Shown: one piece after another, positions 1 through 8,045 of the stretch
Layout of the letters: every line of letters starts with the position of its first letter
Position numbering within the stretch: position 1 is the first letter of the stretch
Assembly: GCF_009741265.1 (NCBI RefSeq)
Contig: NZ_WOWL01000001.1
Span: forward strand, 1,860,001 to 1,924,000
Reading direction: 5' to 3'
DNA from: Pseudarthrobacter sp. GA104
GTDB lineage: Bacteria > Actinomycetota > Actinomycetes > Actinomycetales > Micrococcaceae
Length of the DNA stretch: 64,000 nt
Position numbers and translations under genes: made by a program
Notes under the pieces: model-generated
Database searches by the model: none
What the model saw: the letters and a program-made list of their open reading frames with translations, nothing else
What the model was told of the DNA's origin: nothing

Positions 1-1074
1 GTGGACTGTCGACAGCAGGGCGGACGCGGGCAGCTTGCCGTCGCGGGCCATGGAGAACACCAGCCGGGAACCGGCGGTCTGGATGGCCAGGGTGCAGACG
101 AAGATGGCGATGGCCACGTCCACCAGCAGGACCTTGCCCCAGAACGTGCCCAGGACGGCGGTGAGGACGTAGGGCAGGCCCTCGGTGGCAAGGCGGCCGT
201 CGTCGAGGCTTGGGGCGGCCATCAGGGCCGTGATGATCATCAGGGCGCCGCCGATGCCCGAGATGAGCAGGGCGGAAAGAATGGTGCGCGGCGCTGTCCG
301 GCGCGGGTCCTTGGTTTCTTCCGAGAGTTCGCCGGCGGAGTTGAAGCCCACCATCACGTAGGCGGCCATCAGGCCGGACACCAGGAAGGCTCCCACGGCG
401 CCGAGCTCGGATGTCTGGAGCACGGTGGTGTCCGCAACAACCTCAGGTCCGCGCTGGGCTGCGCTGATGAGGGCGAGGATGACGGCCACGACGCCGACGA
501 TCTCGCAGGTGACGCCCACCGAGTTGACGTGGGCCATCAGCTTGACGCCGAGCGAGTTGATGATGGTGGTGGCCACCAGGAGGACTGCACCGAGGATGAC
601 GGCGTTGGCCGCTCCGCTGACGGTGTTGAGCGCGGGGTCACCGCCAACTATCTGGAAGCCGTCCCAGAGCTGGGGCAGCACCACCTGCAGGGCGATCGCG
701 GCGGCGGCGGCTGTCACCACCTGGGCAATGGCCATGAACCAGCCGGCGAACCAGCCCACTCCCTCTCCCCCGACGCGGCGGGCCCACTGGTACACGGCTC
801 CGGACAGCGGGTAGCGGGCGGCGAGTTCCGCGAAGTTGAGGGCAACGAGGAGCTGGCCCACCAGTACCACCGGCCAGGTCCAGAAGAAGGCCGGCCCCGC
901 GAAGGAGTAGCCGAAGGCGAACAGCTGGAAGATGGTGGTCAGGATCGAGACGAAGGAAAAGCCGGCGGCAAAGGAAGCGTAGCGGCCGAGTTTCCGGTGG
1001 AGGGTGGGTTGGTAGCCAAGGGACGTCAGATCCGCGTCGTCCGCGTGGACGGCGGGAGCAATGGTTGAGGTCAT
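1..1074 (-). CDS. APC-family amino acid permease (C-terminus off window)
   Basis: Integral membrane transporter of the amino acid-polyamine-organocation superfamily. The minus frame is open from an ATG at 1074 to base 1, giving 358 residues with no stop, so the C-terminal part lies left of the window. A polar N-terminus of about 30 residues leads into successive hydrophobic helices. The family-typical segment FAELAARYPLSGAVYQWA sits near residues 81-98, and a loop reading SEETKDPRRTAP near residue 255 is characteristic of bacterial amino acid/GABA permeases. The substrate cannot be told from sequence. It is divergent from a TetR regulator that starts 219 bp away and probably controls it. Family call is firm; substrate unknown. 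Confidence 0.85.
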   Translation of the reverse strand, partial: MTSTIAPAVHADDADLTSLGYQPTLHRKLGRYASFAAGFSFVSILTTIFQLFAFGYSFAGPAFFWTWPVVLVGQLLVALNFAELAARYPLSGAVYQWARRVGGEGVGWFAGWFMAIAQVVTAAAAAIALQVVLPQLWDGFQIVGGDPALNTVSGAANAVILGAVLLVATTIINSLGVKLMAHVNSVGVTCEIVGVVAVILALISAAQRGPEVVADTTVLQTSELGAVGAFLVSGLMAAYVMVGFNSAGELSEETKDPRRTAPRTILSALLISGIGGALMIITALMAAPSLDDGRLATEGLPYVLTAVLGTFWGKVLLVDVAIAIFVCTLAIQTAGSRLVFSMARDGKLPASALLSTVH

Positions 1075-1293
1075 CGGATTCTCCGTGGGCTGGAATGGCG
1101 GGGGCCGCCGGTTCTGCAGCACTCGGCCGAAAGCTGCGGAATACCGGTCAATTGATAGTTTTCCAGCGCGATGTCCCCAACGAGTTTCGCCTCTGTAAAA
1201 GGCGCATGGACATCTTGTTTCCACGGTATTTCCGCCTCCTCACCTCCGCCCGGGGTGGCGAAGGCGTACCCGCCCGGGTGCAAGAATGATGCC

Positions 1294-1962
1294 GTGACTT
1301 CAGCCGGACCGGGACGCCCCCGCAGCCAACAGCCCTCCAGGCCAGGGGCGACTGCACGGGACGAAATCCTGGATGCGGCGGCCGAGCTTTTCACGACGCA
1401 CGGCTTCGCCAACACCTCCACCCGGTCCATTGCCGACGCTGTGGGGATCAGGCAGTCCTCGCTGTACCACCACTTCAAAACCAAGGACGACATCCTCGAG
1501 GACCTGCTGGAGGGGACCGTGCTGGGCGGGCTGAAGTTTGCCCGCGCGGTAGCCGACCTGCCCCCCGGTGAGGGGACGCCGGGAAGCCGGCTTCACGCCG
1601 TCGCCCTTTATGACGGCACGCAACTGTGCAGCTCCCGCTGGAACCTCGGAATCCTGTACCACCTGCCCGAAACCCGCGGCGGCCGGTTCGCGCGGTTCCT
1701 GGCGGACCGGCAGGAACTGCGGAACCTGTACGGGGAACTGGGCGCCGCCGTGTCCCCGGCGGGTCCTGCCGCAGCTTCGGGGAACCCCGGCGACCTGGCG
1801 TTCCGCCTCGTCGAATCCCTGGTCAACCTGCGTGCAGACGGACTGGCAACCTCGGAATCGCCGCTCCAGGCGGCCGACGCGGGGCTCATCCTCTGCGGGC
1901 TGGCCGAAGAACTCCCTGCCATCCGGGAGCAGAGCACAGTGCTCATAGGACAACTGGGCTGA
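1294..1962 (+). CDS. TetR/AcrR-family transcriptional regulator
   Basis: DNA-binding repressor of about 222 residues. The N-terminal HTH is clear at about residues 43-62 (RSIADAVGIRQSSLYHHF) after a helix ARDEILDAAAELFTTHGF; the ligand-binding half is divergent. An upstream ATG at 1171 stays in frame, but the extra 41 residues do not resemble a TetR N-terminus and run through the divergent promoter region. I therefore prefer the GTG at 1294, which is followed by the usual short basic tail. There is no clear ribosome binding site. The divergent position suggests it regulates the permease on the other strand (inference). Confidence 0.8.
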   Translation: MTSAGPGRPRSQQPSRPGATARDEILDAAAELFTTHGFANTSTRSIADAVGIRQSSLYHHFKTKDDILEDLLEGTVLGGLKFARAVADLPPGEGTPGSRLHAVALYDGTQLCSSRWNLGILYHLPETRGGRFARFLADRQELRNLYGELGAAVSPAGPAAASGNPGDLAFRLVESLVNLRADGLATSESPLQAADAGLILCGLAEELPAIREQSTVLIGQLG

Positions 1963-2038
1963 CCATCCCGGCGCAGCCTGAGGCGAAAATGTCTCCAGGG
2001 GTGCAGCGCGCGTGATGCTTGCCTTCAGGTTGCTCAGC

Positions 2039-2044
2039 TAGGCT
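2039..2044 (+). promoter_or_regulatory. candidate -10 hexamer (TAGGCT) of a leaderless promoter
   Basis: TAGGCT fits the actinobacterial TANNNT -10 pattern and ends 6 bases before the hydrolase ATG at 2051. Transcription would then start at or next to the A of ATG. There is no purine-rich ribosome binding site in the preceding 15 bases. No good -35 box stands at 17 bases spacing; TTGCCT is 14 bases upstream. Confidence 0.35.
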
Positions 2045-2050
2045 CGGAAC

Positions 2051-2887
2051 ATGACGCGTGAGAACATCAGGACCCCCGACGGCGGCACGCTGGAGCTCTT
2101 CTCCACGGGCACGGAACTCGCTTCCGCCGGTTCGGGCGTTGTTATTGTCCCGCCTTCCATGGTGACCGCAGCGGACTACACGAAGTTTGCGCAGAAGCTC
2201 AGCGCGGCGCTGGGCCGTCCGGTGCACACGTTCAACCGGCGCGGCCGCGGTTCGTCATCGCCCCAGCCGGAGGACTACACGCTGGACGTGGACATCCGCG
2301 ACCTGGACACGGTCATGAAACACACCGCGAGCACGGACGTCTTCGGCCACAGCTTCGGCGGGGCCGTTGCCCTGCACGCGGCGCGGACCCTGCCGGTGGA
2401 GCGGCTGGCCGTGTACGACCCCGCGGTCTCCGTGAACCACAGCGTCAAGGCTGACTGGACGGCCGAGTACGAGCGGGCAGCTGCCGCCGGCGACGATGAC
2501 CGCGCCCTCGCCGTCCTGCAGCGCGGGCTTGAAGCCGGGGGCTCGTTTTCGTCCCGCATGCCGCTCTCGATGCTGACGCTCGCCAACAAGCTCACGGCCG
2601 GCACCACCGAGGGCAGGCAGCAGCGCGAGCTGATGCGCACCGGCGTCCGGGAAATCAAGGCCATCATCGCGGCGGACATGCCGGCCGAGCCGTTCCTGGC
2701 ACTGCCGCTGGAAACCCTGATCGTGGTGGGCGAAAAGAGCCCGGCGTACTTCGGCGTGGCCTGCGGCCAGATCCACGACGTCCTCTCCGGCTCCAGCTAC
2801 ACGATCCTCCCGGGCCTGGGCCACGACGGCGTCATCAAGGCCCCGGACAAGCTCATCAAGGTGCTCGCGGACTTCTTCGCCGGCTAG
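2051..2887 (+). CDS. alpha/beta-hydrolase fold protein
   Basis: Cytosolic 278-residue alpha/beta hydrolase. The nucleophile elbow GHSFGG places the catalytic Ser at residue 101. The segment FNRRGRGSS near residue 61 forms the usual loop region, and a C-terminal GLGHDG supplies the catalytic His. The acid residue is less clear; the position after the late strand IVVG is Glu rather than the usual Asp. The physiological substrate is unknown (esterase, epoxide hydrolase or haloperoxidase-like are all possible). No Shine-Dalgarno sequence precedes the ATG. Instead TAGGCT lies 6 bases upstream, suggesting a leaderless transcript. A long palindrome follows the stop. Confidence 0.8.
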   Translation: MTRENIRTPDGGTLELFSTGTELASAGSGVVIVPPSMVTAADYTKFAQKLSAALGRPVHTFNRRGRGSSSPQPEDYTLDVDIRDLDTVMKHTASTDVFGHSFGGAVALHAARTLPVERLAVYDPAVSVNHSVKADWTAEYERAAAAGDDDRALAVLQRGLEAGGSFSSRMPLSMLTLANKLTAGTTEGRQQRELMRTGVREIKAIIAADMPAEPFLALPLETLIVVGEKSPAYFGVACGQIHDVLSGSSYTILPGLGHDGVIKAPDKLIKVLADFFAG

Positions 2888-2896
2888 CCCAAGTAG

Positions 2897-2944
2897 GTAG
2901 CGCCAAGTGTCGTTTTGAGCGGTCAAAACGACACTTGGCGCTAC
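2897..2944. repeat. perfect 22-bp palindrome, candidate bidirectional terminator
   Basis: Inverted repeat with arms at 2897-2918 and 2923-2944, a perfect 22-bp match around a 4-base GCGG loop. The outer bases CCCAA/TTGGG also pair partly. It lies between the convergent ends of the hydrolase and the MFS exporter, so it could end transcription from both sides. There is no long T tract on the right. Its length and perfection are also what one expects of a dispersed palindromic repeat (REP-like) element. Confidence 0.7.
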
Positions 2945-2968
2945 TCAGTTGGGCAGGCCGGGGGCGGG

Positions 2969-4444
2969 TTAGTGGGCGGCGTGACCCGGCCCGGCACCTT
3001 CGGTCTTGCGCATCATCGCGGAAAGTACGACGGCGGCAAAGGCTATGACGGTTGCCGTCAGGAACGCGGCGCTCATCCCCGCCACGAGGCCGGACGCTGC
3101 CGAGACCACCGCGAAGATCGACACCAGCAGGGCTGTGCCGGCTGCGCCCGCCACCTGCTGCGTGGTGCTCATGATCGCGGACCCGTGCGAGTAGAGGTGC
3201 GGCGGCAGCGGGTTCAGGCCGGTGGTGAACGCCGGCGTGAACAGCAGTGCCAGGCCAAAACTCAGCCCCACGTGCAAGGTGACGATCCACGCAACGGACG
3301 TGCCGGCGTCGAGCATGGAAAACTGCCACAGGGACAAAACCATCAGGATGGAACCCGTGACGGTCAGCGGCAGCGGCCCCACTTTGTCGAACAGCCGGCC
3401 GATGACCGGGCCGAGCAGGCCCATGGCAAGGCCACCGGGCAGCAGGGCCAGTCCTGTCTCAAGGGAGCCGAGGCCGCGGATTTCCTGCAGGTAGAGCGGC
3501 AGCAGGATCACGCCGCCGAACAGCGCCATCATGGCCACCACCATCAGCAGGACCGAGACAGTGAACATGCGGAAGTTGAAGGCGCGCAGGTCCAGCAACG
3601 GGGCTTCGGCCTTCTGCAGCCGCACCTGGCGAAGCACGAACACGGCGAGGCTGGCGACGCCGATCACCAGCGCGGCGATGGCGGGCGCTCCCGGACCGGC
3701 CTGGCCGCCGTGGCCGCCGCCGATCTGGCTGAGCCCGTAGACCAGCCCGCCGAACGCGGGGACGGTCAGGAGGACCGAGAGGAAGTCGAGCCTGGTCTTC
3801 TCCGTCTCCCCCACGTTGGTCAGGTACTTCGCGCCGATGGCGAGCGCCACGAGGGCCACCGGGAGGACGAACACGAACATAAAACGCCAGGTGAAATGCT
3901 CAAGGATCAGCCCGGACACCGTGGGGCCCATGGCCGGAGCCACGGAAATGGCGATGCTGACGTTGCCCATTACGGCCCCGCGCCTGGCCAGCGGGACCAG
4001 GGTGAGGATGGTGGTCATCAGCAGCGGCAGCATGATGGCCGTGCCGCCCGCCTGGACGATGCGCGCCAGCAGCAGGACCTCAAATCCGGGAGCTGCCGCA
4101 GCGAGCGCGGTACCGCCGGCAAAGAGCCCCATGGCGAGCAGGAAGACGGCGCGCGTGGAGAGGCTCTGCAGGATGAACCCCGTGGTGGGGATGACAACGG
4201 CCATGGTGAGCATGAAGCCGGTGGAGAGCCACTGGACTGTGGGCGCATCCACCCGGAGGTCCACCATGAGCCGCTGCAGGGCCACGTTCATGATGGTCTC
4301 GTTGAGGATCACCACGAAGGTGGCCACCAGCAGCGTGCTGATGATGGTCACCGATTCACGGGACATCTTCTCCGGCGCGGCAGGCCTGGTTCCATCGGTC
4401 TGGACTGACTGCCCCTTGGCGTTTGGAGAAACTTCGGTAGACAT
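2969..4444 (-). CDS. DHA2-family MFS drug exporter
   Basis: Proton-coupled multidrug efflux protein of 491 residues, in the size class of 14-helix DHA2 transporters (EmrB/LmrB/MdtD-like). The first helix carries TFVVILNETIMNVALQRL near residues 42-60, matching the DHA2 motif where DHA1 proteins have D-T-T. It is followed by VQWLSTGFMLTMAVVIPTTG, typical of the family. A central cytoplasmic loop near residues 215-225 separates the halves. The start ATG at 4444 has a GAGGGAAC ribosome binding site. No regulator is adjacent. A small inverted repeat (GGAG/CTCC) sits about 75 bp upstream. Drug specificity cannot be inferred. Confidence 0.88.
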   Translation of the reverse strand: MSTEVSPNAKGQSVQTDGTRPAAPEKMSRESVTIISTLLVATFVVILNETIMNVALQRLMVDLRVDAPTVQWLSTGFMLTMAVVIPTTGFILQSLSTRAVFLLAMGLFAGGTALAAAAPGFEVLLLARIVQAGGTAIMLPLLMTTILTLVPLARRGAVMGNVSIAISVAPAMGPTVSGLILEHFTWRFMFVFVLPVALVALAIGAKYLTNVGETEKTRLDFLSVLLTVPAFGGLVYGLSQIGGGHGGQAGPGAPAIAALVIGVASLAVFVLRQVRLQKAEAPLLDLRAFNFRMFTVSVLLMVVAMMALFGGVILLPLYLQEIRGLGSLETGLALLPGGLAMGLLGPVIGRLFDKVGPLPLTVTGSILMVLSLWQFSMLDAGTSVAWIVTLHVGLSFGLALLFTPAFTTGLNPLPPHLYSHGSAIMSTTQQVAGAAGTALLVSIFAVVSAASGLVAGMSAAFLTATVIAFAAVVLSAMMRKTEGAGPGHAAH

Positions 4445-4581
4445 GGGTGTTCCCTCAGGGAGTGTATGGATGATGCGCGGACATGGCCGCTGCAGGTGCC
4501 AACACTCTACCGGGTGGAGTAATTCCTCCGCACCGGAACTTTTTCTGAAGCCTGAGGGAACTGCCGGGGTCGGATCCGGAA

Positions 4582-5148
4582 CTAGGCGGTCTGGCCCGCG
4601 TGCCGGCCTTCCGCGATTTCCTCAACCAGTTTGGCGTTGAAGGCTGGCAGGTCGTCCGGCTTGCGGCTGGTCACCAGGCCCTGGTCCACCACCACTTCCT
4701 CGTCGGTCCAGTTGGCGCCCGCGTTCTTCAGGTCGGTCTGGAGCGTGTGGTAGGAGGTGACGTTCCGTCCGCGCAGCACGCCGGCCTCAATGAGGAGCCA
4801 GGGCCCGTGGCAGATGGAGGCCACCGGCTTGTGCTGTTCAAAGAAGCTGCGGGTGAAGCTCTGGGCATCCTTGTCCACGCGGAGGTGGTCGGCGTTGACG
4901 ACGCCGCCGGGAAGCACCAGGGCGTCAAAGTCACCGGCGTTGGCCTCGGCAACGGTCAGGTCGACGTCGAACGTGTCGCCCTTCTCCGTGCCCTTGAAAC
5001 CCTGCAGCTTGCCGCTCTTCGGGGCCACCAGGGTGGGCTGGCCGCCGGCGTCCTTGACTGCCTGCCACGGGCTGGTGAGTTCAACCTGCTCGACGCCGTC
5101 GGTCAACAGGAATGCGACCTTCTTGCCTGCGATGCTCTGTTCTGACAT
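4582..5148 (-). CDS. DJ-1/PfpI-family glutamine amidotransferase-like protein
   Basis: A 188-residue type 1 glutamine amidotransferase-like protein (PfpI/YraA/general stress protein 18 group). The nucleophile elbow SICHGPWLLI puts the reactive Cys at residue 113 with His114 after it. The conserved acid is in TDGVEQVEL (Glu20 or Glu23), and LVLPGGVVNADHLR at about 78-91 is a further family signature. Members act as proteases, deglycases or stress chaperones; which applies here is not shown. The ATG at 5148 was chosen over an upstream in-frame start because AGGAGGAAC lies directly in front of it. It is probably monocistronic. Confidence 0.87.
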   Translation of the reverse strand: MSEQSIAGKKVAFLLTDGVEQVELTSPWQAVKDAGGQPTLVAPKSGKLQGFKGTEKGDTFDVDLTVAEANAGDFDALVLPGGVVNADHLRVDKDAQSFTRSFFEQHKPVASICHGPWLLIEAGVLRGRNVTSYHTLQTDLKNAGANWTDEEVVVDQGLVTSRKPDDLPAFNAKLVEEIAEGRHAGQTA

Positions 5149-5289
5149 TGTTCCTCCTCGACTGAGGCCGGTCCGGCGCCTTGTGGGCACCGGACCACGC
5201 CCCGGAAGCTATTGCCTGACAGTTTCCAGCCTAGGAACACCGAAAGTGATAAGCAAGCTGAGCATTTTCTCTGCCGCAGAGCAGTGCCC

Positions 5290-7119
5290 TTAAGCGGACG
5301 GGTCACAGCTCCACATGGCAAAACCCGGCCCTGCGCCGGGCAGGGTGACCATTCCATCTGCCGCAGCGTGAAGGTCCGGGGTTCCTGCCAGGCCGCGCAG
5401 GCTGGTTCCGACGACCTGGGCGGGAACCCTGATGGCGGCATGGTCGGCCCGGGAGGCGTGGATCAGCACCGTTTCGTTGGCTGATTCACGAAGGAAGGCA
5501 AAAGCATCATCTCCGATTGCCAGCCACCGCAGTCCGCCCTGTCGAAGGGCTTCCGACTGTTTCCGCGTTTGGAAAAGAGCACGGGTGGTGGCCAGCCTGC
5601 CATGATCCCATTCATCCGGTTTGTCCCAGGGGAAGGGGCGGCGGCCATCTTCACCGTTCACGCCCTCCTGTCCGATCTCATCTCCCGCCCACAGCATGGG
5701 GATCCCTGGCATCGTGGCCAACAGTCCAAAGGCCACCGTGACCAGCCGCGGGTCCCCGAGCAGGGTGCTCACCCGGAACGTGTCGTGGGACCCAACAAGG
5801 TTGAGGGCGTGCGCGGCCGCGCGCCAGGGTACGGCCGCGGCGAAGTCCCGCATTGAGCCGACCACGTCTTTCCCGGAGAGCCGGGGGATGGACACGAACG
5901 GCCCTGGCTCCAGCGGTACGGCGGTTGGCGGCTTCAGCCATTGCCATACCGGGCGCGTGAAACCGGCGTAATTCATCACGCCATGCCAGCCATCCACCTG
6001 CAGGTCCTGTGATGCGTCGTGACTGTGTTCGGCCAGCAGCAGCGCCTCCGGATCGGCTTCAGCCATGGTCCGGCGCAGCGTGGTGGACACCATGTGGTTG
6101 AGGTCGGTCGTGCCGTGCCGCCCCGTCATGTTGGCGACGTCGATGCGCCAGCCGTCGAATCCGTGCGGTCCCAGCCAGCGGGCCACGACGGAATCCTCGC
6201 CCTCGTACAGGCGCCGACGCAATTCCGGATCGCTGTGGTTGAACTTCGGCAGCGATTTATGCCCGAACCAGCACACGTACTCATCAGGGTGGTTGGTGAA
6301 GAGGAAGAATCCCGCTTCGACGCTTTGCGGATCTTCAACCGCTGTCCTGAACCATTCGTGGGCGTCCCCGCAGTGGTTGGTCGTCAGGTCACCAAGCAGG
6401 CGCATGCCGCGGTCATGCAGGGCCCCGGAGAGGCGGCGCAGAGCTGCATCCCCGCCAAGCAAGGGATCCACCTGGTCGAAACTGGATGCGTCGTACCGGT
6501 GGTTTGAACGGGCGGGAAATATCGGTGTCAGATACACGGTGTCGGCCCCCAAGGAGGCAATGTGTTCCAGGCGGGTGGTGATTCCGTCGAGGTCTCCGCC
6601 GAAGTATTGGTACGGAGTTTCGGGTCCCCGCCCGATCACTTTGTTTCCCCAGTCCTCGGGGATGGCCCAGTCCGGTGCCGGCCGGTCCACTGATTTTGCA
6701 AACCGGTCCGGGAAAATCTGGTAGAGGACGGCACTGTTTCCCCAGGCGGGGGGCGGGGAGTAGGCGGTGATGCGGAAGTCGCAGGCGTCCGTTACGTCGC
6801 GGGTGTGCAGGCCAGTCCCGTTGAACCACTGGTACCCGCTCGGGGATCCGTCGAGCAGCCAGCGGTAGTTCACCACCGGGTTCTCCAGCGGGAAATCAGC
6901 CTTCAGCCAGAACTCGTCCGCGTTTTGACGATCGATGCTCGTCTCAAGCAGCGCCTGTTCGCCGTCTATGCATACGCGCAGCAGGGCCTTCGTTACGCCG
7001 CTGGCGCGGGGAACCCGAAGGAACACCGTGACTGCGTCCCCCAGTTCAGGAGTGGGGTTGGAAACGTACATTGCGGAACCGTCATGGTGTGGATGGTCCC
7101 ACAGCTGCGTGGCGCTCAT
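5290..7119 (-). CDS. intracellular GH13 glucosidase (neopullulanase/cyclomaltodextrinase-like)
   Basis: Glycoside hydrolase family 13 enzyme of 609 residues without signal peptide, expected to cleave imported maltodextrins in the cytosol. An N-terminal beta-sandwich region (about 1-120) resembles CBM34 of neopullulanases. The TIM barrel follows (VLYQIFPDRF at 131-140). Catalytic residues are visible: nucleophile Asp327 in GWRIDVAN, acid/base Glu364 in LLAEHSH, and Asp446 in LVGSHDT. The start overlaps the preceding MalG-type gene by 4 bases (ATGA), so it is translationally coupled and last in the ABC-transporter operon. Exact bond preference (alpha-1,4, alpha-1,6 or cyclic substrates) is not decidable. 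Confidence 0.88.
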   Translation of the reverse strand: MSATQLWDHPHHDGSAMYVSNPTPELGDAVTVFLRVPRASGVTKALLRVCIDGEQALLETSIDRQNADEFWLKADFPLENPVVNYRWLLDGSPSGYQWFNGTGLHTRDVTDACDFRITAYSPPPAWGNSAVLYQIFPDRFAKSVDRPAPDWAIPEDWGNKVIGRGPETPYQYFGGDLDGITTRLEHIASLGADTVYLTPIFPARSNHRYDASSFDQVDPLLGGDAALRRLSGALHDRGMRLLGDLTTNHCGDAHEWFRTAVEDPQSVEAGFFLFTNHPDEYVCWFGHKSLPKFNHSDPELRRRLYEGEDSVVARWLGPHGFDGWRIDVANMTGRHGTTDLNHMVSTTLRRTMAEADPEALLLAEHSHDASQDLQVDGWHGVMNYAGFTRPVWQWLKPPTAVPLEPGPFVSIPRLSGKDVVGSMRDFAAAVPWRAAAHALNLVGSHDTFRVSTLLGDPRLVTVAFGLLATMPGIPMLWAGDEIGQEGVNGEDGRRPFPWDKPDEWDHGRLATTRALFQTRKQSEALRQGGLRWLAIGDDAFAFLRESANETVLIHASRADHAAIRVPAQVVGTSLRGLAGTPDLHAAADGMVTLPGAGPGFAMWSCDPSA

Positions 7120-8045
7120 CCCTTGACCGCCCCGGCGGTGAGTCCTCCGGTGATGAACTTTTGCAGGAACTGGAAGAGCAGGACCACGGGCAGGCTGGTG
7201 AGGAGGGCTCCTGCGGCGAACACGCCGAGGTTCCCGGACCGGTCAGCGTCGATGGTGGCGTACAGTCCGACAGCCAGGGTCTTGACGTCGTTATCGGTGA
7301 GGAAGATTGATGCCAGGACAAATTCGCCCAGCACGCCGATGAAGGACAGCAGGCCGGTGACTGCCAGGATCGGGGTTATCAGGGGGAAGATGACGCGGAA
7401 GAACACGGTGGCGTGGCCCGCTCCGTCCATGATTGCTGCCTCGTCCAGCTCCTTCGGCACCGAGTCGAAGAATCCCTTGATGAGCCACACCTGCGAGAGT
7501 GCGCCACCCATGAGCAGGAGCCCGTAGCCCAGGAGCGTGTTGAGGCCCAGCTGGGGAATGACGTCACCGATGGAAGTGAACATGAGGTACAGCGCCACTA
7601 CGGCGAGGAACTGGGGGAACATCTGGATGAGGAGAAGGCTGAGCAAGCCAATTCGCCGGCCGCTGAAGCGGAAGCGCGAAAAGGCGTATGCTGCCAGGGC
7701 GCTGCACAGAATCTGGCCAAGTGTGACGACAGTACTGATGATCAGCGTGTTGGCAAACCAGCGGAGGTAAGGACGGTTGGGGTCCGTGAAGAGGGCTTCG
7801 AAATGCACGAAGCTCACTTCACGGGGAATCAGGCTGGTGGACGCCACCGTGCCCAGCGGGTTCAGCGCGGCCGAGACAATGAACAGCACGGGGAACAGGG
7901 CTACGGACACCGCCGCGATTGCCACAAGGTGACGCCATCCAACTTCTTTGAACCATCGGTTTCTCGGGTGCCTGCGGCGGGACTCCGGAGTCTTTTGCGG
8001 TTCCTGCTGGGGTACCGGAGCGAGACGTGTCTGGGCAGACGACAT
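7116..8045 (-). CDS. malG: maltodextrin ABC transporter permease, MalG type
   Basis: Inner-membrane component of a carbohydrate (CUT1) ABC importer, 309 residues with about six helices. After a basic N-terminus the first helix begins near residue 40 (LVAIAAVSVALFPVLFIVSA). The EAA loop that docks the ATPase reads EAAIMDGAGHATVFFRVIF, near residue 208. The gene starts 1 base into the stop of the upstream MalF-type gene (TGATG) and ends in a 4-base overlap with the GH13 gene. With two GH13 enzymes alongside, the substrate is most likely maltose or maltodextrins (inference from context). Confidence 0.88.
   Translation of the reverse strand: MSSAQTRLAPVPQQEPQKTPESRRRHPRNRWFKEVGWRHLVAIAAVSVALFPVLFIVSAALNPLGTVASTSLIPREVSFVHFEALFTDPNRPYLRWFANTLIISTVVTLGQILCSALAAYAFSRFRFSGRRIGLLSLLLIQMFPQFLAVVALYLMFTSIGDVIPQLGLNTLLGYGLLLMGGALSQVWLIKGFFDSVPKELDEAAIMDGAGHATVFFRVIFPLITPILAVTGLLSFIGVLGEFVLASIFLTDNDVKTLAVGLYATIDADRSGNLGVFAAGALLTSLPVVLLFQFLQKFITGGLTAGAVKG

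Noticed and set aside
1..1068. A 355-codon plus-strand frame at the left edge
   Set aside because: The minus strand encodes a clear APC permease over the same bases.
2915..4408. A 497-codon open frame opposite the MFS exporter
   Set aside because: Strongly His/Gln/Gly/Asp-biased translation typical of antisense to membrane-protein codons.
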